Translations under genes and position numbers: made by a program
Part shown: piece after piece, positions 1-10,640 of the stretch
Numbering within the stretch: the stretch's first letter is position 1
How the letters are laid out: every line of letters starts with the position of its first letter
The notes under the pieces: generated by a model
The model's input: the letters and a program-made list of their open reading frames with translations, nothing else
Told to the model about the DNA's origin: nothing
The model's database searches: none
NCBI GenBank assembly: GCA_946406115.1
Contig: OX291551.1
Location: forward strand, 4,340,001 to 4,404,000
DNA from: Apoda limacodes
Lineage: Eukaryota > Arthropoda > Insecta > Lepidoptera > Limacodidae
Reading direction: 5' to 3'
Length of the DNA stretch: 64,000 nt

Positions 1-424
1 AGAATATAATGGAGCTACTACATTGTGGTAATGGTGGTACATACTGCAACTACAGAATATAATGTTGGTGCTACATTGCGGTAATGTTGGCACATACTGC
101 AACTACATAATATCATGCTGTTGCTACATTGCGGTAATAGCGGCACATACTGCAACTACAGAATATAATGGTGGTGCTACATTACGATAATGGTGGTACA
201 TACTGAAACTACATAATATAATGTTGTTACTACATTACGGTAATGGTGGCACATACTGCAATTATAGAATATCATGGTGTTACTTCATTACGGTAATGGT
301 GGCTCATGCTGCAATTATAGAATATCATGATGATACTACATTACGGTAATGGTGGAACATACTGCAACTACAGAATTTCATGGTGGTGCTACATTACGAT
401 AATGGTAGAACATACGGCCAGTTC
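1..424. repeat. 53-bp minisatellite, eight units
   Basis: Eight head-to-tail units of exactly 53 bp start at 1, 54, 107, 160, 213, 266, 319 and 372. Each begins AGAATATAATG or a close variant and contains CTACATTACGGTAATGG and CACATACTGCAACTAC. The last unit decays after about 45 bases. The array is cut by the left edge, so its true length is unknown. The apparent 72-codon ORF running through it has no support as a gene. Confidence 0.95.
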
Positions 425-1068
425 AGGACGTTATCAATGTGTACATGGCAACGGACGTGTGTTAGACCATTACGCCTCATACATTACCAAGCATGGTGTT
501 ACAACATGTAGTAATATTGATTCTGTTTTGCCATTATTTAAGTAAGGAGGACCATTATTTAAGGACTCCACGTCTAGTATTTTTTCTCAGTGTAGCTAGG
601 TAGATATACCTACACTTTCGATATATGTGTATATCGACTACTATATGTTGTCTTTCAATAAGTTTTTGTGTGGGCTAGATTTTCAGTCCCCACAGTAAGT
701 ACAATAAGTTAAGTACTAAATCTAGAAGGTTCTATGGAACAACCTCTCCCTCTGATGGGGTTTTTTATTTTTATTATAAATATAGAACAAAATTTGTATT
801 TGCATTCAGTCAATCAAGAAGCTTTAAGAAGTATCCATCAGATACTAATATATAATGTTCAAAGTGAAATATTTGTAAATATAAAAATAAAATCGGTCTG
901 TAGTGTGCATATATGCGTTTTCCTTATATCTCAAGCGCCTCAGAAGAAACTCTTGTCACGGGCAAAACCTTGTGCCACAGATTTCGAAGGGTCTGTCCGC
1001 ACACACTTGCTTTAGTATTAGGAGTGCTGATCTCGGGGCTGACGGTATTGGTCGTGTAGCTTAATTAT
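425..1068. other. no recognised feature
   Basis: AT-rich sequence between the minisatellite and a SINE. I see no coding signal. A stretch at about 590-695 begins TGT and ends ACA like a short LTR, but nothing supports that reading. Confidence 0.4.
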
Positions 1069-1318
1069 ATATAACTATAATTTTGGACATATCACACAGC
1101 GCCATCTGGTCCCAAACTAAGCAAAGCTTGTCATAAGAAAACCAGACAACGGATGCAAATACTTATATACTTTTTTTGTAAATACATACTTAAATACACT
1201 CAGACTAAAGAAAGACACACACAAATGTTTATCACAAAATTTTGTCTAGTGCGGGAATCGAACACACACCATCTGCACAGCAGCCGGCCACACTACCAAC
1301 TAGGCTATGAGGCACTAT
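1069..1318 (-). repeat. tRNA-derived SINE
   Basis: On the - strand this reads as a tRNA-like head with an A box (TAGCCTAGTTGGTAG) and a B box (GTTCGATTCCCGC), followed by a roughly 150-bp tail containing CCGTTGTCTGGT and AAGCTTTGCTTAGT and ending near TGTGATATGTCC. The same head and tail occur on the + strand at 33012-33243, so it is a dispersed family rather than a tRNA gene; the head also lacks a proper acceptor stem. RNA polymerase III transcription would be expected of an active copy. Confidence 0.8.
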
Positions 1319-2277
1319 TAAAAACAACACATAGTGAAAGGGTACGTCCCTTACAACGATTATTTCCATTTGAGATTCACTCCACAGATATTAGTAAACC
1401 GACAAACAAAAGTCAGATTAATTTGACCAATAACGTAACTCATAATTCGATCGGGTCGTGTAGTTGAATTTGTAATTTAATTTAATATTTTCTCAACATT
1501 AAGTTTGTTTTTTGCAACATTCATATAATTTTATTTCAAGGTGGGAAGTAAGTTGTGGTTTGTATGATTAAAGTAATCGGCCACCTTATTTATTCTTAAT
1601 GAAATAATATCTGTGTTACTTCACTGATTGACATTTAAGTACGTCAAGCAAATTTGCTATTATTTATATCATATGTGTCGAAGAACCTGCAAAACACATA
1701 AAGATATCTATCACATATCTGAACTGCGAAACTAAGCCTTACTTACACCTTCACGCCACATCTGATCCGATTTGACTTAAATTAATGGAGATAGTATAAT
1801 AAACAGTAAGCAGATTAATTATGCTGATATTCTGAATTGATACATTGGCATTTTTTTCCTGGAAAATTACCGAATTCATTTAGCTATAACTGATTTCCTT
1901 ACTATGCTATTATTATTGAAGAGTTATCGTAGTAATCCCACACCAATGTTTATAACCGTAATCAGCGCGGGCGGAGCGGAATCCCTTTAAGTTTCGCCGC
2001 ATTCTGGTAATAAAAGATCTATATAATTTTTAATTATTTTTTGTTAATTTTTCTACACAGTATTTTTGTGAGCTATGTATTTAAAATACAAAAATTTTAG
2101 AGTTAACCGCCGGTATGTCAAAGTAAAAAAGTTTGGCATTCTTGCATGGATATAGAAATTACATAAATTTTGGAATTAATCACGCAAAAGGAGAACTAAA
2201 ACTATTTACAGATAAAAAATATATAATTAAACAGATCACTTGCTACTACACTAGAGCCATACCTACCTTATTTATCT
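1319..2277. other. no recognised feature
   Basis: AT-rich intergenic sequence. I found no coding, tandem or inverted structure. Confidence 0.4.
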
Positions 2278-2350
2278 ATGTCATCATCATCATCACCTCG
2301 CTGCAGTCAACTGTTGAAAATTAGCCTCTTCTAAGGTGTGCCACTTTTAC
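2278..2350 (-). mobile_element. RTE-type LINE 3' tail
   Basis: A short (ATC)n run followed by TCGCTGCAGTCAACTGTTG and GCCTCTTCTAAGG is the reverse complement of the usual lepidopteran RTE 3' end, in which a phrase like 'ggcctatgtccagcagtgga' precedes (TGA)n. A + strand relative is at 41278-41400. No coding part remains. Confidence 0.5.
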
Positions 2351-3549
2351 CACCTACCTGATTAATAATAGTTTATTGTTCACCGAGAGGTGAAAGTGAG
2401 CAATTACCGATGAGGGTGTAGCTGAGGGCCTTAATACACACGAAGCGGGAATTGTATTTTCACTCGAGTAATAACATAGTTCTTTACACTACAAATGCGA
2501 GGATAATAAAATATAATTAATTAAAGTTTTAATTTACTGAACAAATAATACTTCACTTTTATAAACATAGATGGCGCTGAACCGAATAATTACAAGCTAT
2601 AATTATGTTTTCTGTTGTTTGGAAATAGTGAGTTATTTTTCAAGTTAGGTTCGCTTTAATAAACACAGACACTGTAACAAATTAAAAGAAGCTATTAAGT
2701 TTTTTCGTCAGCTCTGACAGATAAAGTGCTTTTTAATTGAAACTTTCTTGCCTTTAAACGGACAAGAATGTAGCAATCTCTGGAAACACGTATCTTCAAC
2801 CCTATTTTTGACTATGCACGAAGGTTCGTTCATAGCATCTGAAGTGTAAAGTATATTACATCTTAAATACAAACATGGCTAGTTACGTAAGCGAATATAG
2901 TATTTTTTTGTTTATGTTACTAAGAAAAAATAACAGCTGTACAAATAAGAGTAGTTACGGTAACATAATAACATGTGTAGGTTCAACTGCAATTTTATGA
3001 GTTTTATCCAATGGTATCAATAATAGTTTATAAAATAAACTGGATCTTTCCAAAAATTTGATGTTTACAACTTCACTACATTTAGTATGGCGACATGATT
3101 ACGTATGTACCTAAAAATATATCATGCACTAATTAATATCTGTATCAATATTTGTGGTAGAAAGTAGTTAATTTTTTATAATTTATAAGTATTTTGTTTG
3201 TACAATAAAGTTTTGCGTTTTTAATTAAGTAATAATAGCGTATTCTAATGTTAAAAGAAGAGACATTTTAAAACTGTATCATCAAAATTATTTTGGTATT
3301 TATGCGAAAAGTGCCATGTCGCCATACTAAATATATGGAAGCTGAAAACATATTTTTTTCGGATAGATCCAGTTTCTTTTAAAAACCATCATTTATACCA
3401 TTGGATAGAGCTCGTGAAGTACTTTCAGGATCAATAATCAGTATTTCGATATCGTTTATGGTTTCCAAATAATCGAGTGAGATCACTTTTCCAACCTGTA
3501 TAGATAAAAAAACAAGATTTGATCAGCGACTGCCAATACAACTTTCATC
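2351..3549. other. no recognised feature
   Basis: AT-rich sequence without coding potential. Around 3000-3430 two diverged stretches resemble each other in opposite orientation (GAGTTTTATCCAATGGTAT near 3000 and ATACCATTGGATAGAGCTC near 3396), which may be the ends of an unclassified inverted-repeat element of about 420 bp. Confidence 0.3.
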
Positions 3550-3842
3550 ACGGCCGCTCTACCGGTGACCTTCTAATCTAGTGTATCTCACACACCGATG
3601 GGCACTAGCCATTAGAGTCAAGGGGAGGTATTGGAATGTAGCCTAGACATAGCGGAAGCATTCGATCGGGTCTGGCACCGAGGTCTCCTTATCTGGGTAT
3701 CTCACCTAACTGGGTGGATAGCTTTCTGTCCGGCAGTCGCATACGATAGTTTACGGCAGTTGGTCTGATAGCATGGATATTAACGCTGGCGTCCCGCAAG
3801 GCATGTCTTGCATCGTACGCTGTTTCTGCTGCATAACTTTTA
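3550..3842 (+). mobile_element. Daphne/Jockey-like LINE, RT fragment
   Basis: This aligns by eye with the reverse-transcriptase part of the LINE at 57848-60215, in the opposite orientation. Recognisable pieces are the GGTGACC site, the phrase encoding 'DIAEAFDRVWHRG' (RT motif A, first catalytic Asp) and 'DINAGVPQG' (motif B). Several indels break the frame between them. It is dead, and lacks both ends of the element. Confidence 0.8.
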
Positions 3843-4131
3843 ACAATCATATCTATTATAGTTAAAAGTGCGAGTCAGATTCCCGCACCAGTCCTGTGTT
3901 TCCTAGGATTTCTTAAGGTCTGTTTAAGCAACAGCTTACGAACTACATTGTATATCTGTTGATTAAATATAGTAGTAGGTAATGGTAGGCAGTGAGGACA
4001 TGTACATAATTCACGTAAAGCAACTTTTTTAGCGTTTCTATTTCAGAGAAAGACTACCATTATCATTTCAAACAGTTAAGTAGGTAAGTTACACAGGAAC
4101 CTACTGTACTTAAACATAAAAAAACACTCAC
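3843..4131. other. no recognised feature
   Basis: Short AT-rich stretch. A piece at about 3866-3890 (GTGCGAGTCAGATTCCCGCACC) resembles a tRNA B box but has no A box at the right distance. Confidence 0.3.
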
Positions 4132-4393
4132 TAAGATTTTCTTGTCAACTTGTATCAATTCTTACATACTCTTGAAACTTCTGGATTGTTGAATTGTTTA
4201 GATATTTTTTCAATTTGTACTTTTTTGGTGAAGGTCCGGAAGAAACTGCACATATAAATATAAGGTGAATTAATAAACTTACCAAAACACAATTGAAATG
4301 GCGGAGACAGAAGAAGACAAATCCACGCCACCTCTGCCGCTGGATATCTAGAGAATATAATTGAAAAGTTTGGCTGTAGTTAGAAACATACAA
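4132..4393 (-). pseudogene. aminoacylase-1-like exon 1, broken paralog
   Basis: On the - strand an ORF of 82 codons ends in a hydrophobic stretch (SLLIHLIFICAVSS), a Lys-rich linker and then IQKFQEYVRIDTS. This matches the aminoacylase exon 1 at 34861-35014 (VQRFREYLRIDTS). Directly after DTS comes an in-frame TGA (4145-4147), then codons for QENL and a splice donor GTGAGT at 4126-4131. The good copy reads DTS-KEENI and then GTAAGT, with the donor at the same codon position and phase. The TGA is one C-to-T change from CGA (Arg), which would keep the alignment. The N-terminal hydrophobic part fits a signal peptide, although no Met lies close before it. No further exons were seen in 1-4131, where they should lie. 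The best reading is a pseudogene or a 5' remnant of a divergent paralog; a sequencing error at the stop cannot be excluded. Confidence 0.7.
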
Positions 4394-4719
4394 AACATAT
4401 TTTAAACAGACGGCTTTTATACATACATTACCGCCCGTGAGTTCTATGAACGCGCGTTTTGCTTCGAAAAAATAAAATTCACAAAGAAAAAATCCGTGGG
4501 AGTAATTAGGATCTTAGCACCCGATTTACCTGCACGTATTGACACTGTTTACAGGCAAGTATGATGAAAATAATTAAAACGCACCTGTGTGTGGAATTTC
4601 GTCAAATAGTTCTTTGAGAATTCATTCAAGGTTCTAAAGTAATTTTGTTTCTAAGATAGGTGAGTATATAATGTGTGAGCTATTAGCTTTCAAAGATTAA
4701 ACTAGTATATTTCATAACT
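4394..4719. other. no recognised feature
   Basis: AT-rich. The piece at about 4480-4510 (AAAGAAAAAATCCGTGGGAGTAAT) also occurs near 18755 and 25620 inside the segmental duplication, so it belongs to a dispersed repeat. Confidence 0.35.
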
Positions 4720-5624
4720 ACCGAGTACAAAATGATGTTTTCACCTTTCCAGCACCAAAAGCGTGGTTTTACTGTTCAAAAGCAGTGGGCAAAATCGAGT
4801 TTTGGTGTGAGCGTGAGACAAGGTGATGCAACGTTTGAATATTACCTTTTGGAATTTTGCGATACTGAAAACAACGCGATGATTGGTTTAGAAACAAATT
4901 TATTTTAATGAAAAGCATAATTACATTGCATTTCTTCATTGTTGAAGTACTTTATAGATATAATCAATAATACCTACTAATAATGAGAGTAAATTTCTGA
5001 ACGCACGTCTAAAAAACAATAAAGCGAAATAGCGCGGAACTAATAGTTATTTAAACCTTAGATTGCTTATTTACGTATCTTACATACTATTTTTTTTTTA
5101 AATGAGTGACTCGAGTTACGAAGATATGTCTTTAACACCAGAAGAGCTAAGACAACAAGTGTCTAATGCTGAACTAAGCTTTTTACTAGAGAAGTCCCGT
5201 GAAAAATATCTTAAAGCATACGAATTGTTCAATAATTGGCGACTTTCAAAAGGTGTTAATGTTAAAAAGAATAGTTAGTACCTACCTATTGTTTATTTTG
5301 ATAGGAACAGAGTATAGTAGGTAGTATTTGTAAATTAGAATAAACTTTTAAAAGACCTATTTTACCGCTCTGGTAGAAGTGAAAATTTGTATGTTTAGTT
5401 CTCGTGTATTATTTTAGGTCTCGTGCCTTTAAATCCTTCGCTGTGCTCAGTAGTCTATATCACTCGCGATGCAATTCAAGAATACTTCGCTAGCTCGGGA
5501 TTTAAAGTTGGCACTCTTCACAAAATAAAAACTTTGCCCAATTCATGAACAAATAACTATTTTTCATACACGAGGTAGAAAGCTAGTTTTTATTAAGAGG
5601 GTAAGAAAAGCCATTGTACTCGGT
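4720..5624. mobile_element. putative element with ACCGAGTACA ends
   Basis: The 10-mer ACCGAGTACA at 4720-4729 recurs inverted as TGTACTCGGT at 5615-5624. Both are followed inward by more AT-rich subterminal sequence, and a further ACCGAGTACG lies at about 5741. The bracketed 905 bp holds the 58-codon ORF at 5102-5278. The terminal match is short and I see no target-site duplication, so the boundaries are tentative. Confidence 0.3.
5102..5278 (+). CDS. 58-aa ORF resembling N terminus of a tyrosine-recombinase-like protein
   Basis: ATG at 5102 opens a 58-codon ORF ending in TAG. The product is acidic at the start (MSDSSYEDMSLTPEEL), then helical, with a segment LLEKSREKYLKAYELFNNW followed by RLSKGV. 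This layout resembles the N-terminal core-binding region of tyrosine-recombinase-like proteins found in many arthropod genomes (Crypton-type transposons and domesticated relatives), in which 'LLPxKSxxxYxxxYxxFxxW' is typical. That comparison is from memory and concerns only about 25 residues. No catalytic domain follows. If the family is right, this is an orphaned first exon or a truncated transposon gene. It is too short for certainty and could be chance. Confidence 0.35.
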   Translation: MSDSSYEDMSLTPEELRQQVSNAELSFLLEKSREKYLKAYELFNNWRLSKGVNVKKNS

Positions 5625-6099
5625 AAAAACGATACTTTTTCTAATTTATCATCAGAATCACTGCTGAAAAATCGCCTTGTTTTTAATGTTTTACCGCCAA
5701 ATAGTAAGTATTTTGTAATCATCATTCTGACACTTTACCAACCGAGTACGAAATAAAATTTCAACCCATATTTCGTACTGACCATGTTCAATCTTAGAAA
5801 CTATTTTCAACTATTTTATTGATGGTAGTAGGAAAAATTGTGTTTCAAACCTCAAAAAAATCACGAAAAGCAAATTCAGTTTCTCAGATACTTATCCGCA
5901 TTAATTATCATTTTACGGAATCCTTGCTAATTAAGCGTGTAGGTACGACACGTTTCATGATTGCGAGCCTGATAGATAACTGAGGCTTAATTTGACTTAT
6001 TTTATTAAGTTGATATTCACTTAGAACCAGTTTAGTCATACCTACTTACATACTTTTGGGAGTGATTAAAAATCGTTTATTTTTATATTAATAGTAGCT
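5625..6099. other. no recognised feature
   Basis: AT-rich sequence, no coding signal. ACCGAGTACG at about 5741 repeats the end motif of the preceding putative element. Confidence 0.35.
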
Positions 6100-6450
6100 A
6101 ACGTTAAATTTTGCATATTATAATTTTCGAGTGTTGCCTTGGAACCAATAAAAAAATATACTTAGAATCTGATGTGCCTAAACCAGATAGAAAGTTCAAA
6201 TATTTATCAGAATAGTGAGAGCACTTTACACCAGACGTGCCTTGTGCATGTTTGGAAACCTTCGAAATTTTATAATAAACTAGCTGACCGGGCAGACGTT
6301 GTCCTGCATGATATCGACTGATATGATTTGTGAGTCTAAACCATCCAAACGGATAACAAAAAAATTCATTCAAATCGGTCCAATCGTTTAGCAGGAGTAC
6401 AGTGACATTGACACGTACAGTAGAATTATATATATGAAGATTATTAACGT
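6100..6450 (-). repeat. 350-bp dispersed repeat, inverted partner at 33225-33595
   Basis: The entire stretch is the near reverse complement of 33225-33595. Shared marks include the AGCTGACCGGGCAGACGTTG block, a 'two hydrophobic turns' spacer, GCACAAGGCACGTCTGGTG, and TTAGGCACATCAGATTCTAAG. The core (about 6277-6440) is a common lepidopteran repeat; the flanking 150 bp are shared as well. The 117-codon ORF through it is a shadow. Confidence 0.8.
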
Positions 6451-7326
6451 TTTGCATACTAAATTACTAGAAATACGCTTACTTTAGAAAACCAGATAAT
6501 AAACGGGTTGAAGTACTGTAAACTTACAGAAAATAGTAGATTATACAACAAGTGAAAAAAAGGGAAATTTGATACGAGGGACTAAGATGCTAGAGTAGAA
6601 TCCCGAGAGTAGCAATGGATTCTTGAATAGAATACTGAGCGGAGCGAGGGTAACAAAGGACCGAGATGACGAGAGACAATGACATAAAACCTCACAAGAA
6701 CCGATTAATTGTGCAATCCACAACCTATCTCTCTCGCCACGGTCGAAAAACTATTGTTAGGCTTAGGTTTTCAACATTGATATTAAGACATTCTATGTCT
6801 TAGGAGTCTAGCATGACTTAGAAGTCTAGGATGCTGGAGACTTTAGGAGAGAAGTATGATTGTGTAATAGATATTAGTTTAGGAGGAGAATGAACATCCT
6901 ATGTCTGAGTCCCAGTGAGAAACCTATGAGATGATCTGGAAATCTGTTTTGATGGTTTGAAACCATTAGTTTAAAAAAAAATTTTGGGATTTATTTCGTT
7001 AGGATGGTTTCGAAGGCTGAATGAAGTTCAAATTCAGAAGGTTCATGAATACAGGCGTGTTGGAAGTTCATGACGTAGTGACTTTTTTAGAAAATTGCTT
7101 TTTAGATAACAATAAAAGTTTAATAAATCTGAAAATATTTCAGAAATCTACAAAATGTTTAGGTATTCAAAATTTACAGGAAGAAGATTGTATCTTTTAT
7201 TTTTCTCTTGTCATAAGTTTGTTTAAATTTCAAAAATGAAATAAATGTAATGTATTTAATATATTTTATAGACATTACTCTACACACACACACATTTTTC
7301 ACTACACAAGATGTAAATTATATACG
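6451..7326. other. no recognised feature
   Basis: Nothing convincing. Short ORFs here (for example 7021-7239) show no family resemblance and no conserved codon pattern. Confidence 0.4.
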
Positions 7327-7386
7327 TTAAATGCAATGTATATACGTTAAGTATGTATATACTTAACGTATATACATTGCATTTAA
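7327..7386. repeat. perfect 28-bp hairpin
   Basis: The left arm 7327-7354 (TTAAATGCAATG... to ...TTAAGTAT) is an exact reverse complement of 7359-7386, with a 4-base loop. The core TATACGTTAA is itself repeated within the arms. It could be a small foldback element or a palindrome of recent origin. Confidence 0.9.
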
Positions 7387-9759
7387 TACATTCGTTAAGA
7401 AGAGAAAAATAATTATAAGAGTTAGGTAGTAAAAGTGCAAAGTGTGAGATATAAACGAAATTAGGAAGTGTGCGTAAAAAATGAAACCCAGGATTACAAC
7501 TTTACTCTGTGTTTCACAAACTCGAGTAATCTGCGGACACGCAACTTCAACGGCGAAAACAAAGATAAGTACTTAGTGATAATTTCTTTGCTTACTTGTT
7601 ACTGTCTTTTTTTTTTTTTATTTTGTTTTCATTTTTTAATTAACCAAAAATATAGGTTCATGATTTAATAAAGAAGATAAGCATTTTTACAGCTGCTATA
7701 TCGTGTGCATTAGCATATTTCCGTCTAGCAATGTAATACGTTCCGATCTAATGACGGATTTTTAGGACGGTTTCAACGCATAAGTGACCTAAACATTTAA
7801 ACACATTTATGATAATATTTAATCTTTATTTTGACGTGACAACGTCTTATAAATTGGTTTGCCGGGTGACACTTCAAGAAACTGCGTTACGCTCCGCTCA
7901 CGTTATGCGCTCACAATGAGAGCGAGTGAGAGGCACGCGCCCGCCTAAGAGCGAGAGAGACAGACATAAAATCATTGTCACGTAAAACTTTCGTTCGTAT
8001 ACCGACTTTACAGGCAACCAGTTTTTTTTAATATGTTTATAAATATAGAATTTTGTGTCATTCGTTTAAGTTTTTACGTAATAAAAAAAATATTAACGAT
8101 TAAAGTGTTAAAACTCAATTATACTTTGGAACGTGCGTCACTACATGGTTATTTGCATATATTAATCTGTGGACGTAGTTTTAGAATCAAAAAATAAACT
8201 TTACATACTTTTGTTTTAAATCGCATTTAGATTAGAGTTATAAATTAATGTCGTGAGTATATAAAGTGTATTTTAATTTTATTTAAGCGCGGTCAATGTT
8301 AATTAGTTTTATGACTGTGTAGGTAAACAAATACCTATTTAATATCCGATATGCTAGGATTTTTAAATTCGTTATAAGTGTTTTTAAATCAATAATATTT
8401 TAAATTCCAGCGAAGATGCAGACGCTTGCTAAAGTACCTAAGTACATTTAGAAGTGTTAAGCTGGCTAAAGCCATTCCTACAGTTTCGTGGTTGGGGTCT
8501 CCATTGCTTCTTTAGTCTTAAGCGGTCGGCCACCGCTCGGCCCACTGCTAAAGCGCTAAATTCTTGTGATTCTCACCTAAGACTGACAAAGCCCACAAGA
8601 CCTTTATTAATTCTGTAGAATTACATGATACAGAAAGGAAACATATATTTTTTGATTTACTATTTCGTTAAAACCAATATAAAGTTTAAAACATAGGTAT
8701 TAAGCGAAGAGCCAATGAATCAAAGTTTTTTGATGTCATTATTTGACTAACTCCTATCAATAGATCTTTGGATAACAATATTATTGCGTCATTGTCATTC
8801 CTATTATTCTAGGGACATGACTTCTCCAGTCAACAAATAAGGGCTTCTCTTTTAATGATGACCAGCTCTCGGCTCTCCGCTGTTAATGTTCCTGCTCCAT
8901 ATATCTGACTCTGCGCTTCTCCAGCACCATCTACCGACAAATTAGGTTTGCATTAGTATTTAATGATTGTATAAAATAAATGAATGGCATTAAGTAAAAA
9001 TTTGATTCTGTTATTTATCTCCTTTTAGGGATCTACAGTATACAAGTAACTCTTGGTTTTTCCGTCCGTCTGCTCATCTGTATGTCACAACCATTTTATT
9101 CAAAGACTATAATATATACAGGCTACAAAGATAAAATTTAGAAAACATACAGATAATTTTACATATTTTTTTGCATCTTCTCGAACTGCATTTATAGCAT
9201 GGCATTGCATTGCATTGGTCGATTATTAGTTAATAATTGTAAGAAAAATAAAAAGTTTTAATTCTGGTATAAGCCTCTTTAGGGTTTTGTAGTCAAACCA
9301 AAAACCTTTATTGCTGTGTGTTATCTGTTTGTTACTACTTCACGCTCAAGCTGCTGGACAAATTTTGATAAAATTTGGTATGGAAGTAGCCCAATGGTGG
9401 CCAGGGGGCCGTTTGTTGCACGGGCCTGTTCTAATTTAAAGTTAATAAGAGTATATCTGAAACTTCATAAAAACACGGTTTAAAACCGACACTAATTCTT
9501 AACAAATCTGTTTAAGTTGCTTAAGAGTATCCTTTTATGAATCGCTAAATCTGTCAGATAAACTATCCAATATAAGGTTTGTTGGCACCTCATAGTACGA
9601 ATTGCGCACAGATTATAGTGAATGAATGAGAACAACGTAGGGGCTTTAGCTATGTGTGCACACAAGCGATAACGTTCATATAAAACGCTAATACCCAACC
9701 GAGTAAAGAAGTTATATCTTTGATGTATTACTTCGCCAAGTAATGTGCAACTTAGCTTT
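7387..9759. other. no gene; scattered repeat scraps
   Basis: No supported coding region. At about 9290-9400 a phrase (CTGTTTGTTACTACTTCACGC...AATTTTGATAAAATTTGG) is part of the same dispersed family as 27945-28085. At 7845-8000 there is a GC-richer block with GAGCGAGAGAGACAGAC, possibly a promoter-like piece of an element. At 8430-8610 and 8820-8950 GC-richer blocks show no identifiable domain. Confidence 0.35.
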
Positions 9760-10640
9760 TATTGTACACCAAATAATTTAAACTAAACATTCATACAAAC
9801 TTATATATTATATTACAACAAGGTGGCCTTATCGCTATAAAACTATCTCTTACAGGCAACCTTAAGTAACAAGAATAGAAATAGAAACAAGACAAGTAGG
9901 TGTCTCAGGAGGAGAAAAGTTACAGAGAGAAAATAATACTAAATACTTATATAATTGTATAAAATAAATAAATACATATCATTACATAAACATTCTTATA
10001 TATATACGTATATAAATAAATTTATACATATATACATACATACATACCTATATTACATTATTGTAAGGATATTCAAATTGAACTAAAGTAATTAATAGCA
10101 CGACAGAATTTATAAATTGGAGTTCAGATAGTGGATTTTAACTAGTTTTTTAAAAGTGTCAGCGGATTGTGAGCGCCTGATAGTTAAAGGTAGAGAGTTC
10201 CATAATTTTATTGCACAAACGATAAACTATAAAAATTGGTATAGTACTTTGGTATAGACTCGGTATTTTTAATATGAGGCTAGTAGAGGAGCGGAGAGTT
10301 AGAGTAGAAGAGCTAATAAACTAGAATCGCTCCTTTAGGTAGATTGGGGTTGAAAGATTAAAAGCACGTCATATAAAAGACTTAAAACATGAGCATTCCG
10401 GCGAAAGCGGATTGGGAGCCACTTTATGTGGTCATATTTGCGGAGTCCATATATAAACCGAATACAAAGATTTTGAAGCCTCTCAAGTTTGTAAAGTTGC
10501 GCCTCTGTAAGATTAGTACAGCAAGCGTCAGCATAATCGAGGACAGGAAGAAGCAAAGATTGTGCAAGTAAAATTTTAGTGGGAACCGGTAGAAGATACG
10601 TAGACGTCGTAGGAATCCAACAGAGGCAAAAAAAAATCGG
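9760..10640 (-). mobile_element. CR1/Jockey-type LINE, 3' end
   Basis: On the - strand a decayed RT C-terminal coding segment (10335-10556) is followed by an AT-rich 3' UTR. The UTR contains CGATAAGGCCACCTTGTTGTA and ends near GGTGTACAATAAAAGC, the usual 3' end of a common lepidopteran LINE. The 5' two-thirds is missing. It is related to the RT fragment at 23010-23245. Confidence 0.75.
10335..10556 (-). pseudogene. LINE RT C-terminal remnant
   Basis: The translation contains VLDYADACCTNLTE, KLERLQNLCIRFIYGL, RKYDH and KWLPIRFRRNAHVLSLLYDVL. These belong to the region after the RT palm in CR1/Jockey-type LINEs (the 'LDYAD ... LERLQNxxIR ... LPIxxRR' block). It has lost about 15 residues between RKYDH and KWLPI compared with what I know of the family, and ends in a stop after LIFQPQST. 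Not functional. Confidence 0.75.

Noticed and set aside
590..695. Possible solo LTR (TGT...ACA borders, AT-rich, TTCAATAAG)
   Set aside because: No partner LTR, primer-binding site, or target duplication; borders of this kind arise often by chance.
1251..1312. tRNA gene on the - strand
   Set aside because: A and B boxes are present, but the acceptor stem does not pair and the sequence continues into a SINE tail that recurs at 33012-33243.
4258..4294. Mini-intron (GTAAGT...GTGCAG, 37 bases) in the broken aminoacylase exon
   Set aside because: Too short for a normal intron, and reading through it gives the expected hydrophobic signal-like stretch.
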